A stretch of DNA of 64,000 nucleotides from Actinoplanes cyaneus. Lineage in GTDB: Bacteria; Actinomycetota; Actinomycetes; Mycobacteriales; Micromonosporaceae. Under the pieces are notes generated by a model that was not told the origin of the DNA, made no database searches, and saw only the letters and a program-made list of their open reading frames with translations. Shown here one piece after another: positions 8,271 through 16,991 of this stretch (position 1 is its first letter; each line of letters starts with the position of its first letter). The stretch is from contig NZ_BOMH01000019.1 of NCBI RefSeq assembly GCF_016862095.1, positions 62,001 to 126,000 on the forward strand. Direction: 5' to 3'. Position numbers and translations under genes: made by a program.

Positions 8271-8643
8271 CCCACGCCCGCCCGTCCCAGCCCGTCCCAG
8301 CAGTTCCGGCCCGTCCCAGCCCGCGACACTCGCGGCTGGTCCAGGCCCGGCCGCGCCCGCGGGTTCCGGCTGGTTCTCATGGGCGTTATTCGGGACGAAT
8401 AACGCCCATGAGAACCAGCCCGCAACAGCGCCCCGCGCCGCGACCCCGGCCGCCGCAAAGGCCGCGTGCCGCTCGCCCGGGACCGGTCATGCCGGGTCAG
8501 CCAGCGCCCGGAACACGGTGCGGCACAGCAGCCCACGGCGCCGGCCACGACGGTCGGCAGGACCGATCAGGCCCGGTGCGCGACGGCCACGACGGTCGGC
8601 GGGACCGGTCAGGCTCGGTGGGCGACGGGGCCGGCCACGACGG
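8271..8643. other. 373-bp convergent spacer: perfect hairpin plus tandem repeats
   Basis: This spacer lies between the converging AraC and amidohydrolase genes. 8280-8330 contains short CCCGTCCCAGC repeats, 8368-8420 a perfect 25-bp hairpin, and 8543-8661 a tandem repeat array. No gene or promoter is seen. Confidence 0.6.
8368..8420. terminator. Perfect 25-bp inverted repeat with 3-nt loop
   Basis: Arm 8368-8392 starts GGCTGGTTCTCATGGG and pairs without mismatch with 8396-8420; the loop is GGA. It sits between two convergent genes and could stop transcription from both sides, although there is no T-run. Its outer sequence (GGCTGG, CTCA, GGG) resembles the two palindromes inside cydC, so it may instead be a mobile palindromic repeat. 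Confidence 0.6.
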
Positions 8644-8661
8644 TCAGGCTCGGTGGGCGAC
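8543..8661. repeat. 42-bp tandem repeat array running into the amidohydrolase 3' end
   Basis: Unit GGCCACGACGGTCGGC and following bases occurs at 8543-8584 and 8585-8626 (42 bp each, few mismatches). A copy with a 13-bp deletion lies at 8633-8661, and a degenerate piece follows near 8668. The third copy contains the amidohydrolase stop codon (8644-8646), so the repeat has shaped the end of that protein. Confidence 0.7.
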
Positions 8662-10224
8662 GGTTCCGGCTACGACGGTCAGTGGGACCGGGGACTCGGC
8701 GAACTCGTCCGGGTCGGCGGTCAACGGGTCCAGGCCGAAGACCGACAGGTCGGCGCGGCAGCCAGGGGCTATCCGGCCCGCATCGGTCAGGCCGGCGGCC
8801 GCGGCGGCCTGCATGGTGTACCCCTCCAGCGCCATCCGCGCGGTCAGCGCCTGCTCCGGCAGCACCGGCGAGGTCGACGGCGACCCGGCCGGACGCCGCA
8901 GCCGGGCCGCGGCGAGGATGGCGCGCGGGTCGTACGGCGCGATCGGCCAGTCCGACCCGAGGGCCAGCCGAGCCCCGTGGTCCCGCAGGTCACGCGCGCG
9001 GAAGGCCCGGTCTGCCCGGACCTTGCCGAGCCGGCGTGACCAGTTGTCGCTGTGATCGGCCCGGGTGTAGTGCGTGCAGTGTGTCGGCTGCATGCTGGCG
9101 GTCACGTCCAGTTCCGCGAACCGTCCGATCAGCTCGCACGGCATCGTCTCCAGGTGCTCGATGCGGTGCGGCACGCGCATCCGCGGCAGCGTCGCGTACG
9201 TGTCGAGCACGTACCGGACCCCGGCGTCCCCGATCGCGTGCGTCACGATCGGGACACCGTGGCCCGCCAGGTGGCCGGCCGCCGTGGCGTACTCCGCCGG
9301 GTCCGGCCAGAAGCACGCCGTCGACTCCCCGTGCGTGTCGGGTTCGTCCAGCCAGGCCGTTCCCCCGTCCACGGTTCCGTCGATCATGAACTTGGCGCCC
9401 TCGACCCGCCACCGACGCCCGCGCAGCGCCTGCTTCTCCACGACCTCGGGCAGCGCGGCCCCTGGCATCACGAACGGCGCACACCGCCACCGTATCGGCA
9501 GTTCCCCGTCCGCCTCCAGCGCGCGGAACAGGTCGAGCGAATCCTCCTCGAAGTCCATCGCGTTCGCGGCGGTCAGCCCGTCGGCCGCCATCCGCGCCAT
9601 CAGGTCGCGCAGCCGCGCGCACCGATCAGCGAACGCGTCGCGCGGCAGCATCGCCCGGACCAGCTCAACCGCTTCGAGCTCCAGCAGCTGCCCGCTGGGC
9701 CTCCCCTCACCATCACAGACGACGCCCCCGCCGGAGCCGAACGACCGCGGCCCGGTGATCCCCGCCACCTCCAGCGCCCGCGGGCTGACCAGCGCGGAGT
9801 GCGCGTCGAACATCAGCAGGAAGACCGGCACGTCCGGCCCCACGGCCTCGACCAGCGGCGCGAAGGTGATCGCCGCCCCCTCGAACACGTTCGGGTCGAG
9901 CCCCCACCCTTCGAGCCAGCCGGTCCCCCGGGCCGACTTCAGGATCACCATCAATTCCGCCAGGGTACGTACGGAGGAAAGGTCCACCCCGCGGGTCGAT
10001 CCGATCCCCATCACGGGGTGGACGTGCCCGTCCACGAGTCCGGGCGTGATCGTGGCGGCGCCCAGGTCGAGCACCTCGGTGTGCGGTCCGCGCCACGCAC
10101 GGGCGTCGGCCCGGTCGCCGAGCGCGGTGATGCGCCCCCGCGCGACGGCGAGCGCTGTCGGGAGTGGACCGGACGCCATGGTGTGGATCCGATCCGCCAT
10201 CAGGATCAGGTCGGCGCTGGTCAT
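8644..10224 (-). CDS. Amidohydrolase family protein (YtcJ-like)
   Basis: A 526-residue metal-dependent amidohydrolase of the YtcJ/exoenzyme-regulatory type. It has an N-terminal beta-sandwich, the first metal motif GLVDGHVHP (about residue 65), later HAIGD and HRIEH histidines, and the conserved LGSDWPIAP aspartate near the C-terminus. These enzymes hydrolyse C-N bonds of small amides or ring compounds; the substrate is not predictable. ATG at 10224 is preferred; an in-frame GTG lies 9 nt upstream. An inverted repeat (10246-10276) lies just upstream. The stop codon lies inside a tandem repeat, so the last few residues are probably not conserved. It stands alone, with the lactate permease gene upstream on the same strand. 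Confidence 0.85.
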   Translation of the reverse strand: MTSADLILMADRIHTMASGPLPTALAVARGRITALGDRADARAWRGPHTEVLDLGAATITPGLVDGHVHPVMGIGSTRGVDLSSVRTLAELMVILKSARGTGWLEGWGLDPNVFEGAAITFAPLVEAVGPDVPVFLLMFDAHSALVSPRALEVAGITGPRSFGSGGGVVCDGEGRPSGQLLELEAVELVRAMLPRDAFADRCARLRDLMARMAADGLTAANAMDFEEDSLDLFRALEADGELPIRWRCAPFVMPGAALPEVVEKQALRGRRWRVEGAKFMIDGTVDGGTAWLDEPDTHGESTACFWPDPAEYATAAGHLAGHGVPIVTHAIGDAGVRYVLDTYATLPRMRVPHRIEHLETMPCELIGRFAELDVTASMQPTHCTHYTRADHSDNWSRRLGKVRADRAFRARDLRDHGARLALGSDWPIAPYDPRAILAAARLRRPAGSPSTSPVLPEQALTARMALEGYTMQAAAAAGLTDAGRIAPGCRADLSVFGLDPLTADPDEFAESPVPLTVVAGTVAHRA

Positions 10225-10245
10225 GCCGAGCACCCCTCACTGGCA

Positions 10246-10276
10246 GTAGCCATAGGTTTACTTCTCCCATGGCTAC
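10246..10276. promoter_or_regulatory. Inverted repeat upstream of the amidohydrolase
   Basis: GTAGCCAT (10246-10253) and ATGGCTAC (10269-10276) are perfect inverted arms with a 15-nt spacer, 22 bp before the amidohydrolase start. A regulator-binding site is plausible; no regulator gene is adjacent. Confidence 0.4.
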
Positions 10277-10373
10277 CGTTCGCGGCGCAGTCGGGTTCAG
10301 TCCCACGGGTGCCGACCTGGCACAGAACGCGAATTCACGTGCGGCCGCTGCGGCCGTACGCCAAATCGGATCT

Positions 10374-12092
10374 TCAGGGTGTTGACGGGATCATCCAGCC
10401 GAGCACCGGCGTGCCCTGCAACGTCACCAGGACGCACATGAAGAGCAGCAGAATCCCGCTCCAGAGCACCACCTTGCGGAAGATGTCACCCTCGCGACCG
10501 GCCATGCCGACAGCGCCGGCCGCGATCGCCAGGTTCTGCGGGCTGATCATCTTGCCGAGCACGCCGCCGGACGAGTTCGCCGCGGCGAGCAGCACCGGAT
10601 CCAGGCCGGCCTTCGCGGCGGTCTGCACCTGCAGGGCGCCGAAGAGCGCGTTCGACGACGTGTCCGAGCCGGTCACGGCGACGCCGATCCAGCCGAGGAT
10701 CGACGAGAGGAAGACAAAGACGCTGCCGGCCGTGGCCAGGAACGCGCCGAGCGTGTTCGTCTGGCCGGACTGGTTGAGCACGTAGGCGAGCGCGAGCACC
10801 GCCATCACGGTGACGATCGGCTGGCGCAGCTCCGCGTAGGTCCGGCCGTATGCCTTCAGCGCCGCGCCCGGACGGATCCGCAGCACGATCGCGGTGAGCA
10901 CCCCCGCGATGATCATCAGCGTGCCGGCCGCCGGCAGCCAGCCGAAGGTGAAGTTCGTCGAGGACAGCGGCTTCCCGTTCGCGCCGAGCACGTCGAGGCC
11001 CGGCCACGTGAAGACGACCGTCCAGGGTTCGTGCGCGAGCGCGTCCTTGATCGGGCCCAGATTCGCGATCGCGAAGATCACGATGATGATGAGGTACGGG
11101 GCGTAGGCCCGGGCAACCTCGACCGGAGCGTCCCGCCGCACAGCAGTCGTGGCGCCCCCGCCGGAGGCAGGCACGGTTCCGGTGGCGGGCTCGGTGGACG
11201 GCCCCGCATCGGTGAGCGCGAGATCCGGAGTCTCCACCGGCTGCCACACCCGCAGGAGCAGGACCACCGCCGCGGCCGCCGCCAGCGACGCGATGATGTC
11301 GGTCAGCGGGACCGAGATGTAGTTCGACGCCACGAACTGCGCGGCCCCGAAGACGAACCCCGCGACGAGAGCGGCCGGCCAGGTCTGCCGGACGCCACGG
11401 CGACCGTCCACCACGGCGACCAGCACGAGCGGCACGACCACCGCCAGGATCGGCGTCTGCCGCCCGACCATGGCCCCGAGCGTGTCGGCGTTCAGCCGCG
11501 GGTCGCTCGCAGCACCCGCGGTCACCGTCCCGAGCGTGGTGATCGGCGTCGCCAGGGCCCCGAACGCGACCGGCGCGGTGTTTGCGATCAACGCCACCGA
11601 CGCGGCCCGGATCGGCGGGAACCCGAGCGCCATCAGCATCACCACGGTGACCGCGACCGGCGTGCCGAACCCGGCGAGCGCCTCCAGCAGCGCCCCGAAA
11701 CAGAACGCCACGATGATCGCCTGGATCCGCATGTCCGGGCTGACCCGTTCCATCGACCGCCGCAGCACGTCGAAATGGCCGCTCACGACGGTCAGGTTGT
11801 AGACCCAGATAGCGTTGATCACGATCCACAGGATCGGGAAGAACCCGAACGCGGCACCCTCCGAAGCGGACAGCAGGGCCTGGCCGACCGGCATCGCGTA
11901 CACGGTGATCGCCACGATCAGCGCCACCACCAGCGAGATCACGCCCGCCAGCCAGGCGCGGACCCGGAACACCCCGAGCAGCAGGAACAACGTCAGCAGC
12001 GACAGGACCGCGAAGATCGCCGACAGCGCCACGGAGTCCGCGACGGGGTCGGTCACGATCTGGAACTGTTCCGCAAGGACAAGATCCGCCAT
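10374..12092 (-). CDS. L-lactate permease (LctP/LldP family)
   Basis: A 572-residue, very hydrophobic protein with about 13 predicted membrane segments and LctP landmarks: FGALLEALAGFGTPVAVT, ANTAPVAFGALATPI and the C-terminal SSNALFGALQV region. It is expected to import L-lactate, D-lactate or glycolate by proton symport across the cytoplasmic membrane. The start is taken at MADLVLAEQ; an ATG 9 nt upstream is equally possible, since no strong ribosome site distinguishes them. The loop around residues 290-340 is acidic and low in complexity, probably cytoplasmic. No lactate dehydrogenase or regulator gene is adjacent. Confidence 0.88.
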   Translation of the reverse strand: MADLVLAEQFQIVTDPVADSVALSAIFAVLSLLTLFLLLGVFRVRAWLAGVISLVVALIVAITVYAMPVGQALLSASEGAAFGFFPILWIVINAIWVYNLTVVSGHFDVLRRSMERVSPDMRIQAIIVAFCFGALLEALAGFGTPVAVTVVMLMALGFPPIRAASVALIANTAPVAFGALATPITTLGTVTAGAASDPRLNADTLGAMVGRQTPILAVVVPLVLVAVVDGRRGVRQTWPAALVAGFVFGAAQFVASNYISVPLTDIIASLAAAAAVVLLLRVWQPVETPDLALTDAGPSTEPATGTVPASGGGATTAVRRDAPVEVARAYAPYLIIIVIFAIANLGPIKDALAHEPWTVVFTWPGLDVLGANGKPLSSTNFTFGWLPAAGTLMIIAGVLTAIVLRIRPGAALKAYGRTYAELRQPIVTVMAVLALAYVLNQSGQTNTLGAFLATAGSVFVFLSSILGWIGVAVTGSDTSSNALFGALQVQTAAKAGLDPVLLAAANSSGGVLGKMISPQNLAIAAGAVGMAGREGDIFRKVVLWSGILLLFMCVLVTLQGTPVLGWMIPSTP

Positions 12093-12206
12093 GGCAGCCA
12101 TCCAGGAACGTCGATCACGTTTCCCGCAATCTAATCGCAAACGCCCCGCAAGGAAACCACCGTGTTCCGGCGATCGGCCCGATCACCCCGCTACCCGCCC
12201 GCCCCG

Positions 12207-13415
12207 CTAGCGCCTTCCCGCACGGGACCCGGCATAGCGGTTGGCGGGGCGGCTCAGGCCGAGGTGGCCGCGCAGCGTGGACGACTCGTACGCGGTCCGG
12301 AACGCGCCGCGCCGGCGCAACTCGGGCACCAGGCCACGGGTGATCGACCAGAGGTCGTGCGGCAGGACGCCCGGGCGCAAACGGAACCCGTCCAGGCCGG
12401 CGGCATGCCAGTCCAGCAGCAGGTCGGCCAGTTCCTCCGGCGTACCCACGAAGATCTTCGCGTCGGAGCCCAGCGGCGCGCCGTCGAGCTCGTCCAGCCG
12501 CTGTTTGCGCCGCCGGGCGCGGCCCGCGTCATCGTCGAGGAACACCACCAGGTCGGCGAACGTGCGCAGCGGCTGCCCGGCCGGGCGGGCCTGCGCGGCG
12601 CACGCCCGCCGCACCTGTGCGCTCGTGGCAACCACCTGGTCACGGGTGTGCGGGGTGAGGAAGACGACGTCGGAGGCCTGCGCCGCGAACGTGTACGGCC
12701 GGGACGCGTGCGCGAGACTGGTCACCACGGGCTGGCCCTGCGGCGGCCGCGGCGTGATGGACGGGCCCTTGACCGCGAAGTGCTCCCCCCGGAAGTCGAT
12801 GTGGTGCACGCGGGCGGCGTCGAGGAAACGTCCGGTGGCGGTGTCGCGGATCTCCGCGTCGTCCTCCCAGCTGTCCCAGAGCCGGCGCGCGACCTCCACC
12901 ACGTCGGCGGCCTCGTCGAACAGCGGGCTCATCCGGCGGGCGATCGACTCCGGGTCCCGCACGTCCTCGTCGGTCAGCTGCGGGGTCGTACGCCGTCCGA
13001 AGTGCCGGGCGTCGGCCGCGCGTGACGAGATGCGCGGCCGCCAGCCGGCGCGGCCGTTGCTGACATGGTCCAGCGTGGCGATGCCGATGGCGACGTGGAA
13101 CGGTTCCGTGTGCGTGACGTCGGTGGTCGGCACCAGTCCGACGGCCGTGGTCCGCGGCGCGATCCGGGCCGCGAGGAGCACGGCGTCCACGCTGCCGCGC
13201 AGCTGGTCGGTCCGCTCGTCGGGCAGGTGGAACGCGGCGGACTGCGGGCCGAGCGCGTCCTCGATCGTGACGAAGTCGAGCGTGCCCCGTTCGGCCTCCG
13301 CCGCGAGCTCGATCCAGTATTCCGCCGAGAACACGGCGCCGGGGCGGACGGTGGTGGTGCGCCACGCCGCCGGGTGCCAGCCGAGGCCGTCGAGCGCTAC
13401 GGCGAGGTGCATCAT
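12207..13415 (-). CDS. Flavin-dependent monooxygenase, NtaA/SnaA/DszA type (second of two)
   Basis: A 402-residue bacterial-luciferase-fold oxygenase of the nitrilotriacetate monooxygenase component A group, which uses FMNH2 from a partner reductase and often acts on N- or S-containing substrates. Visible features are WIELAAEAERGTLDFVTIED near residue 40, VSNGRAGWRPRISS (about 115) and the C-terminal GAFRTAYESSTLRGHLGL, which mirrors that of its neighbour. The start ATG overlaps the stop of the upstream paralogue (ATGA), so translation is coupled. It is the last gene of the carrier-protein operon. Two such enzymes in a row suggest two successive oxygenations or a heteromer. No flavin reductase is encoded nearby. 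Confidence 0.85.
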   Translation of the reverse strand: MMHLAVALDGLGWHPAAWRTTTVRPGAVFSAEYWIELAAEAERGTLDFVTIEDALGPQSAAFHLPDERTDQLRGSVDAVLLAARIAPRTTAVGLVPTTDVTHTEPFHVAIGIATLDHVSNGRAGWRPRISSRAADARHFGRRTTPQLTDEDVRDPESIARRMSPLFDEAADVVEVARRLWDSWEDDAEIRDTATGRFLDAARVHHIDFRGEHFAVKGPSITPRPPQGQPVVTSLAHASRPYTFAAQASDVVFLTPHTRDQVVATSAQVRRACAAQARPAGQPLRTFADLVVFLDDDAGRARRRKQRLDELDGAPLGSDAKIFVGTPEELADLLLDWHAAGLDGFRLRPGVLPHDLWSITRGLVPELRRRGAFRTAYESSTLRGHLGLSRPANRYAGSRAGRR

Positions 13416-14746
13416 CGGATCGCCTCCCGGGCGGTGTGCCGCTGCGCGAGCCCGAGGTGCTCGCGCAGCGTGGTTCCCTCGTAGTCGGCGCGGAAGGCGC
13501 CGCTCTCCTGCAGCAGCGGCACGACGCGGTCGACCACGTCGTCGAGACCGCCCGGCGTGGTGTGCGGCACCAGCACGAAGCCGTCGGCGCCACCCGTACT
13601 CACGAAGTGCCGCATCGCGGTGGCCACGGTGGCCGGGCTGCCGACGAACGTCTGCCCGTCGCCGACCGCGATGACCAGTTCCCGGATGCTCAGGCCCCGG
13701 TCCTCGGCGATCTCGCGCCAGCGGCGGGCGACCTTCGCGCGGTCGCCGCGGAAGACGGAGTGGCCTTGCAGCAGCTGGTTGGCGGGCAGCGGGTCGACCT
13801 GCGGCAGGGGGCCGTCGGGGTCGTATCCGGACAGGTCGCGGCCCCACACCGCCTCCAGGTGCGCGATGGCCGTCTGCGGGCTGACCTGTGCCCGGGTGAT
13901 CTCCCCGGCCAGTTCGGCCGCTTCGGCGTCGGTGTCGGCGACGACACAGGTCGCGGTCGGGATGATCTTGAGGTCAGCCGCGCCGCGCCCGTAGCGGGCC
14001 AGTCGTCCCTTCACGTCCTGGTAGAACGCTCTGGCCTCGGGCAGGCGGTTGTACTTGCTGAAGATGACGTCGGCTTGCGCCGCGGCGAACTCACGGCCCT
14101 GCGGGGACTCCCCCGCCTGGATGACGACCGGGTGGCCCTGCGGCCCCGCCGGGGTGGTGAACCGGCCGGCGATGTCGAAATGCTGCCCCTGGTGCGCGAA
14201 GGTGCCCGCGCCAGGACGGACGAACTCCCCCGTCGCCTGGTCCGCGGGTAGGTCCGCCAGGCTGAGGCTGTCCCACAACCGGCGCGCCACCCCCAGGAAC
14301 TCCTCGGCCCGCTGGTAGCGCTGCGCCTCGTCGAGGAAGCCGCCGCGCCGGAAGTTCTCGCCGGTGAAGGCGTCGAAGCTGGTCACCACGTTCCAGGCGG
14401 CGCGCCCGCCGCTGAGCAGGTCCAGGCTCGCCAGCCGGCGGGCGACCTCGTACGGCTCGTTGAAGGTGGCGTTGACGGTCGCGGCGAGGCCCAGGTGCGT
14501 GGTGATCGCGGCCAGCGCGGACAGCACGGTGAGCGACTCGGGCCGTCCGGCGACGTCCAACTCGTAGATGCGGCCTTTGTGCTCGCGCAGTCGCAACCCC
14601 TCGGCGAGGAAGAAGAAGTCGAACTTGCCGCGTTCGGCGGTCCGCGCGAGGTGGGCGAAGGATTCCCACCCGATCTGACTCCGCGACCGCGGATCCGACC
14701 AGACGGTCACGTTGTGGATGCCCGGCAGTTGTGCTGCTAGGTGCAC
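13412..14746 (-). CDS. Flavin-dependent monooxygenase, NtaA/SnaA/DszA type (first of two)
   Basis: A 444-residue member of the NtaA/SnaA/SoxA/DszA family. It opens with VHLAAQLPGIHNVTVW, includes FDFFFLAEGLRLRE and SGGRAAWNVVTSFDAFTGEN, and ends with GAFRADYEGTTLREHLGL. The GTG at 14746 is chosen because the family starts here and an AGGAG site lies 10 nt upstream; an in-frame ATG 39 nt further up has no support. It would use reduced FMN and O2 to hydroxylate an amine, amide or sulfide; N-oxygenation fits the amino-acid context but is inferred. It follows the FAH-like gene by 64 nt and overlaps the second monooxygenase by 4 nt. Confidence 0.87.
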   Translation of the reverse strand: MHLAAQLPGIHNVTVWSDPRSRSQIGWESFAHLARTAERGKFDFFFLAEGLRLREHKGRIYELDVAGRPESLTVLSALAAITTHLGLAATVNATFNEPYEVARRLASLDLLSGGRAAWNVVTSFDAFTGENFRRGGFLDEAQRYQRAEEFLGVARRLWDSLSLADLPADQATGEFVRPGAGTFAHQGQHFDIAGRFTTPAGPQGHPVVIQAGESPQGREFAAAQADVIFSKYNRLPEARAFYQDVKGRLARYGRGAADLKIIPTATCVVADTDAEAAELAGEITRAQVSPQTAIAHLEAVWGRDLSGYDPDGPLPQVDPLPANQLLQGHSVFRGDRAKVARRWREIAEDRGLSIRELVIAVGDGQTFVGSPATVATAMRHFVSTGGADGFVLVPHTTPGGLDDVVDRVVPLLQESGAFRADYEGTTLREHLGLAQRHTAREAIR

Positions 14747-14810
14747 GGCGGGGTTTCTCCTGTTCTCGGCGCGGCCGCCCGGCACACACGCGGGGCGGCC
14801 GCTCGGACAC

Positions 14811-15683
14811 TCAGACGCCGGCGGTGCCGGCGTGGAACCGGACCTGATTGGACAGGCGCACGCCGTGGGTCTTGACGTCGATGTGGATGCGGTCGCCGTC
14901 GGCGATGCGGAAGCCGTCGTGGAAGCTCGCCTTGTCCGCGCCGAGCAGCAGGTAGTTGACCAGCCCGGGGCGGAGCAGCGCGGGGTAGGTGAACAGGTTG
15001 CCGGTCATGTCGGCGACACGATGGTGCAGCGAGTCGGCGCCGCAGTCGAAGTCGCCCTCCCAGGCCGACACCCCGTCGCGCTCGATGGTCGTGCGCCCGG
15101 TGACGGTGCGCGGCGGCTCGCCGAGGAACAGCCACGGCGCGATCGCCGTGTCGCACAGCTTGCAGTACGGGTTGTAGCCCGGATCCCGCCGGTGCAGGCC
15201 GATGTCGCACAGGTCGTTGCCGAACGTGTATCCGGCGTAGTGCGGCACGCCCGCGTCATCGTTGAGATAGACCAGTACCACCTCCGGCTCCTCGATCAGC
15301 GCGACCGGCGCCGCCGGCACGGCCAGCGTCTCACCGGGCAGCCGCAGCCACGGCCCGAGACCCTTGAAGAACCATTTGGGCGGGTCGAACTCGGCCGGCT
15401 TGGACTTGTGCGTACCCATGAAGCCGCTGACCAGCGCACGGTCCTCGGCGCCCGGCAGCAGCGGCGGGAACAGGCGCAGCCCGGGATCATCCGCGGGCAC
15501 CGTCACGGTCGGCGCGCCCTCGGCCAGGATCGCGGGCAGCGCCGGCAGGTCGCCCGACGCCAGGATCGCGTCGTACAGACGCTGCCGCGAGACCCGGTGC
15601 AGGGTGACGTCGTCGCCCTCGGCCGGGACGGCGAAGCCCACGTGGTGCTCGCCCCGGTACTCGCTCTGGAACAGGATGGACAT
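14811..15683 (-). CDS. Fumarylacetoacetase-fold (FAH superfamily) enzyme, GguC/AraD1-like
   Basis: A 290-residue protein. The C-terminal two thirds resembles FAH-superfamily enzymes, especially the AraD1/GguC group: HYAGYTFGNDLCDIG takes the place of the usual YTxxND, and later come CKLCDTAIAPWLFLGE, CGADSLHHR and the FTYPALLRPG stretch. The family uses a divalent metal to hydrolyse C-C bonds, decarboxylate, dehydrate or isomerise 2-oxo acids. A step on a 2-oxo or beta-dicarbonyl intermediate of the carrier-protein pathway is plausible, but the reaction cannot be named. It begins 12 nt after the aminotransferase gene, in the same operon. Confidence 0.75.
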   Translation of the reverse strand: MSILFQSEYRGEHHVGFAVPAEGDDVTLHRVSRQRLYDAILASGDLPALPAILAEGAPTVTVPADDPGLRLFPPLLPGAEDRALVSGFMGTHKSKPAEFDPPKWFFKGLGPWLRLPGETLAVPAAPVALIEEPEVVLVYLNDDAGVPHYAGYTFGNDLCDIGLHRRDPGYNPYCKLCDTAIAPWLFLGEPPRTVTGRTTIERDGVSAWEGDFDCGADSLHHRVADMTGNLFTYPALLRPGLVNYLLLGADKASFHDGFRIADGDRIHIDVKTHGVRLSNQVRFHAGTAGV

Positions 15684-15695
15684 GCGTTCGCCCTT

Positions 15696-16991
15696 TCAGC
15701 GGGGGTACGGATCGGCCGGCCCGGCAAGGTCGGCGACGACTTCTTCGATCCGGTCCACGACGGACCGGATCCAGGGCAGGCTCGGCGGGTCGTCGGCGGC
15801 GAGCGCGGCCCAGCGCTGCTCGTCGGTGTCGCCGTACAACCGGCTGGTCGCCAGCCGGAGCCGCAGCGGCTCGGCCCGCTCGCCGAACGCGCTCGCCGGC
15901 AGCACGCCGATCCCGTAACGGTCGAGCAACAGGCGGGTCAGGCCGTCGCCGGTGTGCACGTCGTGCCGGCGGGCGATCCGCGCCCGCAGCGGTTCCAGGT
16001 CCGGGTAGAGGTAACAGGTGGCGCGCACCGGCGCCAGCAGCGCGCCCGCGGCGACGAGCCTCCCGGCCACGGCACGGATCACCGCCTCGTGCAGGCGGCG
16101 GCTGGCACCCAGGTGCGCGGTGAGCTCCGAGGGCTCGCTGAACGCGTACGCGGCCGCCGACTGCACCGGTGCCGCCGGGCTGGACCAGATCTGGCTGGCG
16201 ACCCCGACGAGCGCCGTACGCAGGTCGCGACCGAGGTCGTTGGCGGGCAGCCGGGCCACCCCGGTGCGCCACCCGCCGAGCGCGAGGTTCTTGGTGAGGC
16301 CGGTCGTCGTGACGGTGCGCTCCGGCGCGAACCGGGCCGGCGAGACGGCCGGCGCCGCCGCGTCGAAGACCAGGTCGCCGTAGATCTCGTCGGAGACGAT
16401 CACCAGGCCGAGCTCCCGGGCCGCCTCGCCGAGCTCGCGGAGTGTGCCGTCGTGCGCCACCGTGCCGGTCGGGTTGTCCGGCACGGTGACGACCACGCAG
16501 CGCGGATCACGGCCGGCGGCCCGGGCCCGCGTCACCACCTCGCGCAGCGCCACCGGGTCGGGCACGCCGCCCTCGCCCGGACGGATCGGCACGCCGATGG
16601 GCTGACCACCGGCCAGGCGCGCCTGCGCCGCGTAGCTGACCCAGCCGGGGACCGGCACCACCGTGTCGCCGCCGATGGCCAGCAGCAGGGCGAAGAGCAG
16701 CGGTTTGCTGCCCGGCCCGGCCACCACCAGACCCGGATCGGTGTCGAGGCCGCGCCGGCGCCAGTAGCCGGCGGCCGCCTCCCGCAGCGCGCTGCCGCCC
16801 GCCACGGGCCCGTACGCGTTCTGCCCGGCCGACTCGGCCAGCACGCGCCGCAGTACGGGATGGACCGGCAGGCCGATCTCGCCGCTGGTCATGGTGATCA
16901 CCTGTTCGCCGGCACGGCGGCGGCGGGCCAGCGCCTCGTCGGCGGCCAGCGTGGCCGACATGGTGACGGTCGCGGGCCCGGCCACGTTCAC
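15696..16991 (-). CDS. PLP-dependent aminotransferase, class I/II
   Basis: A 431-residue fold-type I aminotransferase. Landmarks are the NAYGPVAGGSALREAAAGYW substrate-gate region, VVTVPDNPTGTV, the pyridine-binding SDEIYGDLVFD and the Schiff-base lysine in TTGLTKNLALGGWR, plus the C-terminal substrate-binding arginine region (LRLRLATSRL). It transfers an amino group between an amino acid and an oxo acid or aldehyde. In the operon it could aminate the semialdehyde formed by the LysZ/LysY pair (the LysJ role) or make the amino-acid precursor. The GTG start overlaps the stop of the ligase gene (GTGA). Confidence 0.87.
   Translation of the reverse strand: MNVAGPATVTMSATLAADEALARRRRAGEQVITMTSGEIGLPVHPVLRRVLAESAGQNAYGPVAGGSALREAAAGYWRRRGLDTDPGLVVAGPGSKPLLFALLLAIGGDTVVPVPGWVSYAAQARLAGGQPIGVPIRPGEGGVPDPVALREVVTRARAAGRDPRCVVVTVPDNPTGTVAHDGTLRELGEAARELGLVIVSDEIYGDLVFDAAAPAVSPARFAPERTVTTTGLTKNLALGGWRTGVARLPANDLGRDLRTALVGVASQIWSSPAAPVQSAAAYAFSEPSELTAHLGASRRLHEAVIRAVAGRLVAAGALLAPVRATCYLYPDLEPLRARIARRHDVHTGDGLTRLLLDRYGIGVLPASAFGERAEPLRLRLATSRLYGDTDEQRWAALAADDPPSLPWIRSVVDRIEEVVADLAGPADPYPR

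Noticed and set aside
8368..8661. CRISPR array
   Set aside because: Repeats are directly adjacent without unique spacers, and there are no cas genes.
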